Assembly: GCA_026418415.1 (NCBI GenBank)
Contig: JAOABK010000002.1
Location: forward strand, 62,001-126,000
From: Pseudomonadota bacterium
GTDB lineage: Bacteria; CALINM01
DNA: 64,000 bases
Reading direction: 5' to 3'
Both the position numbers and the translations under genes were made by a program. Of the stretch, positions 1 through 9,990 are shown piece after piece (positions within the stretch are counted from its first letter, which is position 1; every line of letters starts with the position of its first letter). A model generated the notes under the pieces. That model searched no databases. It saw only the letters and a program-made list of their open reading frames with translations, and was not told where the DNA came from.

Positions 1-2704
1 CTTTCTGTTCAGGGCTTAGTGGGCCATCTACTCCATCAAGAATAAGCTGAGTGTATCCTATTATTGAGTTAAGGGGTGTTCTAAGTTCATGGGACATAGT
101 TGCGAGGAATTGGGATTTAAGTTTATCAATTTCTTGTAAATGTTTATTTGCCTCTTCTAAAAGTAAGGATTTTCTTTCAAGTTCAATTGTTCTCTCTGAC
201 ACTTTTTTTTCTAACTCTTGATTTAATTGAGTAAGTTCTTGATATAATTGAGCATTTTTTAGTGCAAGACCAATTTGATTAGCAAGACCTTTAAAAAAGT
301 TTTTAAATTGTTCTGTGTAAAATCTCTTTGTTTTATTAAGGATAATTATTACACCCATTGGAGTACCTGCATAGAGAATTGGCGCAACAGCTAATGATTC
401 TACCAGTCCTCCATCTTCTAAATTTTTTATTTGAGGTGGGAAGGGAATATGCTGTAAGGACTCAATAAATATCACCCTATTTTCTTCAAATGATTTTCCA
501 GCAAAAGATTTTTCCATATCAAATTCAAAATTAATATAGATTTCTGATAAACCTTTTTGTTTTTTTATTCTAAGTTTTTTATCTTCATCGAAGAGTGCTA
601 TAGCACATGCATCAGCATTGAAATTGGAAATCAACATTTCTATTGCATTATTCATAATAGTTTCTTTGTCTATAGAGGTCATTAATTTTTCTAATGATGA
701 ATATAAAAGAGATAGTTCTTTTAATCTTATAGCAAGAGCTTGTCTACTTTCTTTTAAAGATTCTGAAACATCTTGGAATATATCAAATATTTTTACAACT
801 TTTGTACCAAATATCTTTAAAAAATTGTCTAAAATAATCGTTGCTGTTGGACCTCCCAAATGTGCAGCTAAAGTTTTCTCGACAAAGGTTCTAAGTTGCA
901 GTTCCTGAGATGAGGTTAATATATAAGGTTTTGGTATATTATTGGTTTCTATAAAGTTTTGGATAGCTTTTTCAGCAGAAGTTTTACCGATGAATTTTGA
1001 TAAAAATTCTTTGTATTCTTCAAGAGAAGGAGATCTATCAATGTGTTGTTGTTCAGTAATCTCAGGTACTAAGTCTTTTTTATCAATGTTTACAAAACTG
1101 TTTGCAAGTATTGATTCATTTTGGGATTGTTTAGTTAATACTGAGAAAGAAATTAAAAAAAGGAAATTAAATGTTAGAGACCAAAAGATAGAGTGGCTCC
1201 AAATGTCCAAGTTTTTTAGATAAAAAAGTGCTTGAGGTTTTAGCATCTCAATACCTAAAGGTCCGTATTTAATTACATTTTCTAATTTAGGAAAGACATT
1301 TATCAAAGAAGGGATAAAAAGGGTATAAAACCAGATTAAATAGCCAGCCATGATTCCAGCAAAGGCACCAATTTTATTAACTTTATTCCAATAAATGCCT
1401 AAAAATATTGCTGGTGCCAATTGAAGTATTGCACAAAAAGACATAAGACCTATATCTACAAGGATGAATTTTTCTGGAATAATTTTAAAATAGATGTAAC
1501 CAAGAACCATTACTAATAGTATTAAGAATCTTTTTATGTGAATAAGCAAAAAGGAAAGATTTATTTTTTTAAAGGTTATTTTAACAATAACCGGTGATAT
1601 TATGTGATTTAAAATCATGGTACTTAAAGTTACTGTTTCAACAATCAGCATGCCTGTCGCAGCTGAGAAACCCCCTATAAAAGCAAATAGACTCAATAGC
1701 TCTTCTCCTCTTGCAATGGGTATAAGTAAAACAAATAAATCTGAGTCATTTATTGAAAAACCTAAAAGTCTACCTCCTATAGATATTGCAGGAACAAAGA
1801 AATTTATCAGAAATAGGTATAAAGGAAAAATATACATAGCCTTTTTTATATGGTTTACATCATAGTTCTCAATAACTGAAATATGGAACTGTCTTGGTAA
1901 GAACATCACTGCAATTCCTGATAAAAGCATAAGATTAAACCATTGAAAATAATCTGGAGTAGATGGGGTATTAATGTTATATAGTTCTTTTATTTCTAAG
2001 AAATACAGTCCCTGATTAAGAATATCTTTATATCCATCAAAAATTAAATATGTTATATAAAAGCCAACTGCTACAAAGGCTATCAATTTAATGAAGGCTT
2101 CAAAAGCAATTGCGATTACCATACCTTCATGGCGCTCTGTAACGTCTAACTTTCTTGCACCAAAAAGAGCACCAAAGATAGATAGTAATATTGCAATATG
2201 AAAGGCATGATCTAAATAAAACTCTTTAAAGGAAACTTGAGAAAACTGTTTTGTACCGCTAAAAAAAAGTATGTTTAATGTACTCGAAATCGCTTTTAGT
2301 TGTAATGCTATATATGGTAGCATTCCAATAGTTAACATAATTGTTATAAAGCCAGCAAGATATGTTGATTTTCCGTATCTTGTACTAATAAAGTCAGCTA
2401 TAGAGGTTATATTATGTTGTTTTGCAATTAGGATTATTTTTCTCAATGTATGCCACCATGTAAAAGCTGCGAAAGTTGGGCCAATATAAACAAGAATATG
2501 TTGGTATCCATGTTTTGAAAAAAGACCTACACTGCCATAAAAAGTCCAAGCGGTACAATATACGGCAAGTGAAAATGAGTATATATATGGATTGGCTGCT
2601 AAACTTTTACCCTTTTCTTTTAATCTATCTGCGAAATAGGCGATAAGGAAGAGTATAATTAAATAACCAAATACTACAATCAGTATAAATTTTTCTCTTA
2701 ACAT
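1..2704 (-). CDS. Sodium:solute symporter (PutP-like) fused to GAF domain and sensor histidine kinase, C-terminus truncated by window edge
   Basis: My reverse-strand translation from ATG at 2704 is open to position 1: MLREKFILIVVFGYLIILFLIAYFADRLKEKG...SLAVYCTAWTFYGSVG (symporter), a GAF-like region (NFNADACAIALFDEDKKLRIKK), and an H-box SQFLATMSHELRTPLNSIIGYTQLILDG. Not in the ORF track because it runs off the edge. Confidence 0.9.
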   Translation of the reverse strand, partial: MLREKFILIVVFGYLIILFLIAYFADRLKEKGKSLAANPYIYSFSLAVYCTAWTFYGSVGLFSKHGYQHILVYIGPTFAAFTWWHTLRKIILIAKQHNITSIADFISTRYGKSTYLAGFITIMLTIGMLPYIALQLKAISSTLNILFFSGTKQFSQVSFKEFYLDHAFHIAILLSIFGALFGARKLDVTERHEGMVIAIAFEAFIKLIAFVAVGFYITYLIFDGYKDILNQGLYFLEIKELYNINTPSTPDYFQWFNLMLLSGIAVMFLPRQFHISVIENYDVNHIKKAMYIFPLYLFLINFFVPAISIGGRLLGFSINDSDLFVLLIPIARGEELLSLFAFIGGFSAATGMLIVETVTLSTMILNHIISPVIVKITFKKINLSFLLIHIKRFLILLVMVLGYIYFKIIPEKFILVDIGLMSFCAILQLAPAIFLGIYWNKVNKIGAFAGIMAGYLIWFYTLFIPSLINVFPKLENVIKYGPLGIEMLKPQALFYLKNLDIWSHSIFWSLTFNFLFLISFSVLTKQSQNESILANSFVNIDKKDLVPEITEQQHIDRSPSLEEYKEFLSKFIGKTSAEKAIQNFIETNNIPKPYILTSSQELQLRTFVEKTLAAHLGGPTATIILDNFLKIFGTKVVKIFDIFQDVSESLKESRQALAIRLKELSLLYSSLEKLMTSIDKETIMNNAIEMLISNFNADACAIALFDEDKKLRIKKQKGLSEIYINFEFDMEKSFAGKSFEENRVIFIESLQHIPFPPQIKNLEDGGLVESLAVAPILYAGTPMGVIIILNKTKRFYTEQFKNFFKGLANQIGLALKNAQLYQELTQLNQELEKKVSERTIELERKSLLLEEANKHLQEIDKLKSQFLATMSHELRTPLNSIIGYTQLILDGVDGPLSPEQK

Positions 2705-2706
2705 GG

Positions 2707-2901
2707 TTAATCTATACCTCTTGAGTATAGGTATATTACAAAGATTGAGATTATCCAGCCTAAATTAAGATATATAAAAAAAAGAGGATAACCTGCGATA
2801 AATATAAGTTGATTGAAAATTGTAATTAAAGGATAGTTAAGTATTATTACGCCAAGAACAAAAAGTATTAACCATAACTCTTTTTCTTTTAAGAACTTCA
2901 T
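2707..2901 (-). CDS. Small two-TM membrane protein, putative small partner of the symporter-kinase
   Basis: 64-aa hydrophobic ORF ending 2 nt before the symporter-kinase start. Confidence 0.65.
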   Translation of the reverse strand: MKFLKEKELWLILFVLGVIILNYPLITIFNQLIFIAGYPLFFIYLNLGWIISIFVIYLYSRGID

Positions 2902-2907
2902 ATTATT

Positions 2908-2935
2908 ATTCTATCTCATAATTTAAAACTGTCCA
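2908..2935 (-). promoter_or_regulatory. Putative sigma70-like promoter for the 2707-2901 gene
   Basis: Reverse strand TGGACA (2930-2935), 16-nt spacer, TAGAAT (2908-2913), then 6 nt to the ATG. Confidence 0.45.
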
Positions 2936-2976
2936 GATATATGATTTTATTTTTTAATTTAAAATTTATTTATTGT

Positions 2977-3876
2977 CTACTTAAATGGAGTGGGTATAAA
3001 AGTAAGAATAAAGACAATTAGAGAAAATATCCCAAGAAATTTTCTTAGGGGTGTAAGTTCTTCATCTTCATCTAATACTGGAGGATGTTTAGTTCCTATT
3101 ACTATTAACAGGAATGCCCAAATAAACCAACCTTCCCAGGCGAAAAAACCTAATATGATAAGAATTACTATAAAGAGTCTGCTTATGAAAACAGATTTTT
3201 TAGTAAAAAGGGCATATGAAATATGTCCACCATCTAATTGTCCCACAGGAAAAAGGTTCATCGCTGTTACAAAACATCCAATCCATCCTGCAAAAGCAAC
3301 GGGATGAAGCATAATATCCTTATTTTCTGGAAGATCTCCTATAATTATTTTTATCATTATTTTTATTAACAATGAATCCCCTAATGATATACTGACTTCT
3401 GGAATAGCATCAACTATTGTTGATTTACTTATACCATATATAAGAAAAGGTAGAGATATTAGAAAACCACTTATTGGTCCTGCTGTTCCTATATCTATTA
3501 ATTGGTTTTTGCTATTAATATTAGACTTCATTTTAATAATGGCACCAAAGGTACCTATAAAAGAGGGTGCTGGAATAAAATAAGGCAGGCTAGCCTCAAC
3601 ATTATGTTTTTTTGATAGAATATAATGTCCAAATTCATGAAAAAGAAGAATTGTCAATAATGATAAGGAAAAAGGCAATCCATTTTTAAGATTTTTTATT
3701 ATAAATGGATCTTTGCCTGCTAAAATAGTGCCTGCAAAAGTGGTAGTTAGGAATGTCAATAAAAAGAGTATGATATTTAACCATGGAATTTTTTTCGGGG
3801 ATTCTTTTTTTCTCCACAATCCATCTCCGTATTCGGAGAGCTCAATTATATAGTCATCATTATCATTGTAGCTCAT
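2977..3876 (-). CDS. Site-2 protease family (M50) membrane metalloprotease
   Basis: HEFGHYILSKKHNV zinc motif and NLFPVGQLDGGHISYALF in a multi-TM protein. Confidence 0.9.
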   Translation of the reverse strand: MSYNDNDDYIIELSEYGDGLWRKKESPKKIPWLNIILFLLTFLTTTFAGTILAGKDPFIIKNLKNGLPFSLSLLTILLFHEFGHYILSKKHNVEASLPYFIPAPSFIGTFGAIIKMKSNINSKNQLIDIGTAGPISGFLISLPFLIYGISKSTIVDAIPEVSISLGDSLLIKIMIKIIIGDLPENKDIMLHPVAFAGWIGCFVTAMNLFPVGQLDGGHISYALFTKKSVFISRLFIVILIILGFFAWEGWFIWAFLLIVIGTKHPPVLDEDEELTPLRKFLGIFSLIVFILTFIPTPFK

Positions 3877-4534
3877 AAAATTTTCTATACCCTTTAATAT
3901 ATACGCAGGTTAAATTTAATGGACAGCCATTGCAGGCAGGAATTTTTTTGCAGTGTTTCTTTGAATGTTCAACAATTAGTGCATGGTATTCCTTATAAAT
4001 TTCAATGTCAAGGGGAAGTGAATTGTGAAAAATTGTCTGTAGTGAGGCATAATCAATATTTTCCTTTTTTGTAACACCGAGCCTAAACATAACTCTTTTA
4101 GTATAACTATCAACTACAAAATAAGGTAGATTAAGAGCATAAAGAAGGATACTATCAGCAGTTTCAGGGCCTATTCCTTTAATTTTTAATAGTAAATCTC
4201 GTAAATTTTTTTCGTTCTTTAACAAATCAAAATTAAATTTATAGTTAGCAAAAAAATTAAGGAAGTTTATTATTTTTAGTGTTTTTTGTTTATAAAAACC
4301 AGAAGGCTTAATAAGGTATTCGATAATTTCAGGTTTAGTATTATATAGTTTTTTAGGTTCAAGCAAGTCATTTTTTTTAAGATTTGAGATTGCTTTAGTT
4401 ACATTATTCCATGATGTATTTTGTGTGAGTATTGCACCTATTATAACTTCAAATTGAGTATCTGCTGGCCACCAATTCTGATTTTTATAATGTTTTAGCA
4501 AAAGATTATATATATCAAGAATTGTTTTTGTCAT
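3863..4534 (-). CDS. Endonuclease III-like HhH-GPD DNA glycosylase with C-terminal [4Fe-4S] motif
   Basis: LLKIKGIGPETADSILLYALNLPYFVVDSYTKRV and CKKIPACNGCPLNLTC. Confidence 0.88.
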   Translation of the reverse strand: MTKTILDIYNLLLKHYKNQNWWPADTQFEVIIGAILTQNTSWNNVTKAISNLKKNDLLEPKKLYNTKPEIIEYLIKPSGFYKQKTLKIINFLNFFANYKFNFDLLKNEKNLRDLLLKIKGIGPETADSILLYALNLPYFVVDSYTKRVMFRLGVTKKENIDYASLQTIFHNSLPLDIEIYKEYHALIVEHSKKHCKKIPACNGCPLNLTCVYIKGYRKFYELQ

Positions 4535-6149
4535 TTAATATATTTTTTCTTAGGGTATTTATTTCTTGAAGTTCTTTTTCTAAATTCTTTAATAGTGAAG
4601 AAATTTTGCTATTTGATGAGATTATAGAATCATTTAGTGGTTTTATAATTAACATGCTTTTTGCTATTGTTTCAAAATCCATGCGCATTTTAATTACCTG
4701 ATTTTTGAAAAATTTAGTCATTTCATTTATTTGTACGACCAAATTACCAAGTTGTTTACTTGTTTTAGCTTGTTCTGCTGTGGAATTTTTAGCAAAATTT
4801 GCGATTTCCTTAACTTTTTCTGTTGATATAATTATCTGTTCAGCACCTTTACGTTGTTCGTTCATTGCTTTTGTAAATTCTGCAACCATTTGGTTTATTT
4901 GTTCTGTAGATTTTGCAATATGGGTTATTCCCTTAGATTGCTCTATATTTGCTTTTGCGATTTCTCTGACTCTTTCGTCAGCTTTTTCAATAGAAAGCAA
5001 TATTTTCTTAAAAATTTCTCCTGTTTGAGAGGTTAGTTCAACTCCCTCTTTTATAGCCTTCGTACTTTGTGTTATTGCATTTAAGGCTTTATCGCCTTTA
5101 GCTAATATGTTTTGAATTATTATAGCAATTTCTTTTGTAGAAACTCCGGTTCTCTCTGCTAATTCTTTAATCTCCTCTGCAACTACTGAAAAAGATTTTC
5201 CCTGATCTCCTGATTGAGCGGCTATAATTGCAGCATTTAAAGCGAGAAGAGCGGTTTCTTCCGCAATATCTTCAATAACTTGCAATATTTTCCCTATTGA
5301 CTTAATATCTTGGGACAATTCTGTTAGAGCGTTAAAGGAGAAATCGTTAGACTCTTTTATTTTGGTCATGCTTGATTCAGTTGCTATTATGGCTTCTTTA
5401 CCGAGTTGTGCATCTTTTTCCATTTCTTCTGTAAATTTAGCGGATTCTAATGCCTTTATTTCAACCTCTTTAATTGATGCTTCCATTTCAAGCATTGCTG
5501 AATTTGTGTCCTCAGAAATTCTTCTTAAACCATCAAGGTTAATGTTTAATTCCTTTGAAATCGCAATTAGTTGAAAAATTGCAGAAGAAACTTCATCAAT
5601 AAAATTAAATAGTTTTGCTATTTTTTCACTAACCTCTTCTATACTTGCTGCAAGCTCCAAAGTTGCAGAAGAGCTTTCATCTATATTTATGCTTATTGTT
5701 TCTATTTTTTCGGTAAGCTCACGCATTGTAATCATTATCTCTTCTATGTTTTTAGAAATTTCTAAAATTGTAGCATACTCATTTTTTGTATGTTCATCTA
5801 TTTCATTTGAATTATGAAAAAGAGAGGCTATTGTTTCTCTCAATCTTTTTTCAATTTGTTGTATTTTAAGAAAGCAATCAAGAAGGGGTTGAAAAATTTG
5901 TTTGTAAGGGTTGTTATCACTTAATTGACCTACTTTTAAATTAGATGATTCGATTTTCACCAATTCCTGTGTTCTTATTTTTTCAATTTTGGTGTTATAA
6001 TAAAAAACAATGCGAAATAATACAGTTGTGATGGCAACAAAGATTGTTATAGAAATGAATGTTGTACTGCCAAATCCAAAGATAGTTGCGGAGATTGCAG
6101 AAACTATAAAAAAAACGATTAGAAATATAATGTCAATATATTTGTCCAT
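4515..6149 (-). CDS. Methyl-accepting chemotaxis protein
   Basis: Signalling hairpin IEDIAEETALLALNAAIIAAQSGDQGKSFSVVAEEIKELAERTGVSTKEI; N-terminal TM hairpin. Confidence 0.92.
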   Translation of the reverse strand: MDKYIDIIFLIVFFIVSAISATIFGFGSTTFISITIFVAITTVLFRIVFYYNTKIEKIRTQELVKIESSNLKVGQLSDNNPYKQIFQPLLDCFLKIQQIEKRLRETIASLFHNSNEIDEHTKNEYATILEISKNIEEIMITMRELTEKIETISINIDESSSATLELAASIEEVSEKIAKLFNFIDEVSSAIFQLIAISKELNINLDGLRRISEDTNSAMLEMEASIKEVEIKALESAKFTEEMEKDAQLGKEAIIATESSMTKIKESNDFSFNALTELSQDIKSIGKILQVIEDIAEETALLALNAAIIAAQSGDQGKSFSVVAEEIKELAERTGVSTKEIAIIIQNILAKGDKALNAITQSTKAIKEGVELTSQTGEIFKKILLSIEKADERVREIAKANIEQSKGITHIAKSTEQINQMVAEFTKAMNEQRKGAEQIIISTEKVKEIANFAKNSTAEQAKTSKQLGNLVVQINEMTKFFKNQVIKMRMDFETIAKSMLIIKPLNDSIISSNSKISSLLKNLEKELQEINTLRKNILNDKNNS

Positions 6150-6195
6150 TTCACTAAATAAATTAGTTTAAAAAGGTTAATTTTGCAACAGAAAA

Positions 6196-6882
6196 ATGAA
6201 TAAAATGAGCTTTGAGGTGTTCATCGAAAAATTGGTTGGAGAAAAAATTCAGGAATATAGAAATTTCTATATAGCCTTTACACATCCTTCTTTTGATAAA
6301 AAAGATAATTATGAAAGATTAGAATTTTTAGGAGATGCTGTATTAAACGTTGCAATATCACACATTCTTTATTTTAAATATAGCAAATGTAGTGAAGGTA
6401 TTCTTTCAAAAAAAAGAGCTTCACTTATTAATGGAAAAGTATTGGCTTTTATAAGCAAAACAATGGGTTTACACAAATGGATTAATTTAGGTAAAGGAGA
6501 AGAAAAAGATTTAGGTAATCAAAAAGAATCTATACTTTCAAATGTTTTTGAGGCTTTTATCGGTGCAATATATCTTACAAAGGGAATGGATTTTGTTATT
6601 AAGTGGTTAGAAGATCATTTTGACCTATTTGAAAGTTCAAAAGAAGATTTTGAAGATTATAAGTCTTTACTACAAGAGCTTTTACATGCAAAAAAAAGTA
6701 AGCTTCCAGAATATGTGCTTGAAAAAGAAGTTGGGATGGCTCATAAAAAGACTTTTTATGTAAAGTTAATACTTTCAGAGAACAACATTTTTGAAGGTAT
6801 AGGAAATAGTAAAAAAAGTGCTGAACAGGATGCTGCGAAAAAAGCTTATTTGTTTTTAATGAACAGGAAGAAGCATGGGTAG
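6196..6882 (+). CDS. rnc: Ribonuclease III
   Basis: NYERLEFLGDAVLNVAIS signature plus C-terminal dsRBD (SLLQELLHAKKSKLPEYVL...KKSAEQDAAKKAY). Confidence 0.95.
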   Translation: MNKMSFEVFIEKLVGEKIQEYRNFYIAFTHPSFDKKDNYERLEFLGDAVLNVAISHILYFKYSKCSEGILSKKRASLINGKVLAFISKTMGLHKWINLGKGEEKDLGNQKESILSNVFEAFIGAIYLTKGMDFVIKWLEDHFDLFESSKEDFEDYKSLLQELLHAKKSKLPEYVLEKEVGMAHKKTFYVKLILSENNIFEGIGNSKKSAEQDAAKKAYLFLMNRKKHG

Positions 6883-7930
6883 TAGTAAATTAATTGTACC
6901 TTTTTTTATCAGGATGAAGGGGTGTATATATAATTGTATTTATTGTAATCAATATGCTTTTATTGAACCAGAAGTGGATGAAAACATACATAGAGTAGTT
7001 GAAAGGTATTTAAATTTTTCTAAGAAATATGAGTCAGTAGAATTAGCATTTTATGGTGGCACCTTTTTGAATCTTCCAGAAAAAACAATTGCAAAACTAC
7101 TCGAAGAAGCTCGTAATTTAAAAGATAAAGGGCTTATTAATTCAATTAGAATCTCAACAACACCAGATAGCATTACATATAAAAAAGCAAATTTTATAAA
7201 GGGCATTGTAAATACAGTTGAGATAGGTGTTCAAACTATTGATGATAGGATACTAAGATTATTAAAGAGAAAATATAACATGAGTCTTTGTTTAGAGAGG
7301 ACATTACTTCTAAGAGAAATGGGTTTTAACTTGGGTTATCAGTTAATGGTTGGGTTGCCAACCCAAACATATACTTCATTTATGCAAACTATTAATACTG
7401 TTTGTTTAGTAAAACCTAACTTTGTAAGAATATATCCTTTAGTTGTTTTAAAGAATACTCCACTTGAAAATTATCTAAGATTAAATGTTGTTAATTATCC
7501 AGATTTAGATTTTATTTTGAATGCTGGTGCTTATGCATTATTTCAATTCTATAAGAAAGGAATCAAAGTAATTAAGGTTGGATTAACTGAGTTTTTTGAT
7601 GAAAGTGAGGTATATAGAGGATATATGGTTAAAAACTGGCGTATTGAAATGGAATCAGTTTTATGGCGCAGTTTTTTAGCTAAGTTGGTGACAGATATTG
7701 GCAATCAAAAAGTTATTATCAAATGCTCTTGTGAGGACTATGATGCTATTATTGGAATAAATAAAAGGAATTGGAATTATTTTTATAGGTTAGGTTATGA
7801 ACTTGAAGTTTTGAGATCCAATAACTTAACAAGATTTGTTTTAGAGTTGGGTAATGAAAAATATACTTTATTAGAAGCTAATTTTATGAAAGAAGAAGTA
7901 GTTTTACCTAAGGGAATTGAAAAAACATAG
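6875..7930 (+). CDS. Radical SAM protein (Elp3-like/oxygen-independent coproporphyrinogen oxidase-like fold)
   Basis: PFFIRMKGCIYNCIYCNQYAF CxxxCxxC motif; ELAFYGGTF; GVQTIDDRIL. Confidence 0.85.
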   Translation: MGSSKLIVPFFIRMKGCIYNCIYCNQYAFIEPEVDENIHRVVERYLNFSKKYESVELAFYGGTFLNLPEKTIAKLLEEARNLKDKGLINSIRISTTPDSITYKKANFIKGIVNTVEIGVQTIDDRILRLLKRKYNMSLCLERTLLLREMGFNLGYQLMVGLPTQTYTSFMQTINTVCLVKPNFVRIYPLVVLKNTPLENYLRLNVVNYPDLDFILNAGAYALFQFYKKGIKVIKVGLTEFFDESEVYRGYMVKNWRIEMESVLWRSFLAKLVTDIGNQKVIIKCSCEDYDAIIGINKRNWNYFYRLGYELEVLRSNNLTRFVLELGNEKYTLLEANFMKEEVVLPKGIEKT

Positions 7931-7990
7931 TATATGTTTTATTGTTTATGAACTGTATAATGTTACTAATTTTGTAAATTTTTAAATCTC

Positions 7991-8019
7991 TTGTAAAAAA
8001 AGATTATAAATCATATAAT
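7991..8019 (+). promoter_or_regulatory. Putative sigma70-like promoter for aroA
   Basis: TTGTAA (7991-7996), 17-nt spacer, TATAAT (8014-8019), 8 nt before the aroA ATG. Confidence 0.5.
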
Positions 8020-8027
8020 CAAACCTT

Positions 8028-9314
8028 ATGAAAGTACAGCCTGCTAAATATTTGAAAGGAGAAGTAAAAATACCAGGAGATAAGTCAATAACTCATAGAG
8101 CTATCATTTTTTCATCTCTATCAGATGGAAAATGCAATATAGAAAATATGGGATTAGGTCAAGATAATATAAGTACTATCAATGTGTTTAGAAATATGGG
8201 GGTTAGAATTAATAGAGTAAAGGATAAGTGTGTTGTTGATGGTGTTGGAATACATGGTCTGAAAGAGCCTATTAATATTCTTGATGCAGGTAATTCTGGT
8301 ACAACTATAAGAATTGTAAGTGGGATTTTATCAGCTCAGAGTTTTTTTTCTGTCATAACAGGAGATAAATATTTAGTCAAAAGACCTATGAAAAGAATTG
8401 TAGAACCACTAAGTATGATGGGTGCTTATATAATAGGGCGAGAGAAAAATTCTTTTCCTCCTCTTGCAATTTTAGGAAATAGTAAATTAAAAGGGATAAA
8501 CTATAACCTAACGGTTGCCAGTGCTCAGGTTAAATCTTCTATACTTATGGCTGGTATGTATGCTGATAGTGAAACTACTATTTCTGAACCGGTTAAGTCG
8601 AGAGATCACACCGAAAGGATTATGAAATATCTCAATATCCCGATTAAAGTAGAGGGCACCACTGTTAAAATAGATCCTGTAAATAAAATTCCATCATTTA
8701 ATTTAAAAGTTCCAGGTGATATCTCATCAGCCAGTTTTTTTATTGTTGCAGGAACTTTGTTAAAAGATTCTATGATAACAATAAAGAATGTTTCTCTAAA
8801 TGAGACAAGAACAGGCATAATAGATGTATTACTTAGTATGGGAGCAAATATAAAACTTGAAAACGTTAGAGAGGAATGTGGGGAACCAGTTGGGGACATT
8901 ATAGTTAAGGGGGTAGAATATTTGAAGCCCTTTGAGATTAGAGGTGAAATTATTCCAAGACTGATAGATGAAATCCCTATTCTTTCTATAGCAGGTGCCT
9001 TTGCAGATGGAATTTCTATAATAGATGATGCCCACGAATTGCGAGTTAAAGAGAGTGACAGAATAAAATCTATGTTGGAGGGTCTTAAAATCTTAGGAGT
9101 TAAAGTAGAAGAATTGCCAGCAGGTATGATTATTCATGGAACAAGAAATTTCAAATCAGGAAAAGTTAACACATTTGGTGACCATAGAATAGCGATGTCT
9201 TTTTTTGTTTTTGGTTTATGTTCGAATTTGGGAGTTGAACTTGATGATGTTTCTTCAGTAAAAATTTCATTTCCCGATTTTTTTAATAGAATGGAGAGTT
9301 TAATTAATGCTTGA
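8028..9314 (+). CDS. aroA: 3-phosphoshikimate 1-carboxyvinyltransferase (EPSP synthase)
   Basis: GDKSITHRAIIFSSL, LDAGNSGTTIRI, RVKESDRI, GDHRIAMSF motifs. Confidence 0.97.
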   Translation: MKVQPAKYLKGEVKIPGDKSITHRAIIFSSLSDGKCNIENMGLGQDNISTINVFRNMGVRINRVKDKCVVDGVGIHGLKEPINILDAGNSGTTIRIVSGILSAQSFFSVITGDKYLVKRPMKRIVEPLSMMGAYIIGREKNSFPPLAILGNSKLKGINYNLTVASAQVKSSILMAGMYADSETTISEPVKSRDHTERIMKYLNIPIKVEGTTVKIDPVNKIPSFNLKVPGDISSASFFIVAGTLLKDSMITIKNVSLNETRTGIIDVLLSMGANIKLENVREECGEPVGDIIVKGVEYLKPFEIRGEIIPRLIDEIPILSIAGAFADGISIIDDAHELRVKESDRIKSMLEGLKILGVKVEELPAGMIIHGTRNFKSGKVNTFGDHRIAMSFFVFGLCSNLGVELDDVSSVKISFPDFFNRMESLINA

Positions 9315-9990
9315 AGTAGTTACAATAGATGGGCCTTCAGGAAGTGGAAAAAGTACTGTTTCTAAGGCATTAGCCAAAAGGTTGAATTATAGCTACCTTG
9401 ATACAGGTGCAATGTATAGAGCCTTTGCCTTAGAAGTTTTAACTAAAGGATTAGAGAATCACAAAGAGAAGTATATTAATCTTTTGAAAGATTTTTATAT
9501 TGAGTTTTCTTATAACAGCGAACATACACAAAGAGTGATTTGTAATGGCAGAGATGTAACTGATCATATTAGAACTCCAGAAGTTAGTATGTGGGCTTCA
9601 ACAATTTCTAAAGAGAAAGAAGTAAGAGAAAAAATGGGATATTTACAACGCAAGATGGGTGAAAAAGGGAAGTTTGTTGCTGAAGGAAGGGATATGGGAA
9701 CGGTTGTTTTTAAGGATGCTTTTGTCAAGTTTTATCTTTTTGCCTCTCCTGAAGTTAGAGCCATGAGAAGGTATAAAGAGCTTTTGGATAAGAAAATACA
9801 AGTAACCTATGAAGAGGTGCTTGAAGATGTAAAGAAAAGAGATGAACAGGATAGCAATAGAGAATTAGCACCCTTGAAACCAGCTGAAGATGCTATTTTA
9901 ATTGATAGTTCTGAGTTAACAGTGGATGAGGTAGTTGATAAAATGTACTCAATAGTCATGGAGAAAAAAAGGTTATGGAAATATATATAG
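9307..9990 (+). CDS. cmk: Cytidylate kinase
   Basis: TIDGPSGSGKSTVSKALAKRLNYSYLDTGAMYRA; AEGRDMGTVVF. Confidence 0.96.
   Translation: MLEVVTIDGPSGSGKSTVSKALAKRLNYSYLDTGAMYRAFALEVLTKGLENHKEKYINLLKDFYIEFSYNSEHTQRVICNGRDVTDHIRTPEVSMWASTISKEKEVREKMGYLQRKMGEKGKFVAEGRDMGTVVFKDAFVKFYLFASPEVRAMRRYKELLDKKIQVTYEEVLEDVKKRDEQDSNRELAPLKPAEDAILIDSSELTVDEVVDKMYSIVMEKKRLWKYI

Noticed and set aside
618-2489. Plus-strand ORFs 618-908, 942-1223, 1617-1865, 2271-2489
   Set aside because: Antisense to the continuous minus-strand symporter-kinase reading frame; no recognisable domains.
4705-5574. Plus-strand ORFs inside the MCP gene
   Set aside because: Antisense to a clear MCP; products are Ser/Cys/Phe-rich shadow translations.
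7921-7939. AAAACATA-GTA-TATGTTTT hairpin as terminator after the radical SAM gene
   Set aside because: Stem almost entirely A/T, very short loop, overlaps the stop codon, no following T run; too weak to call.
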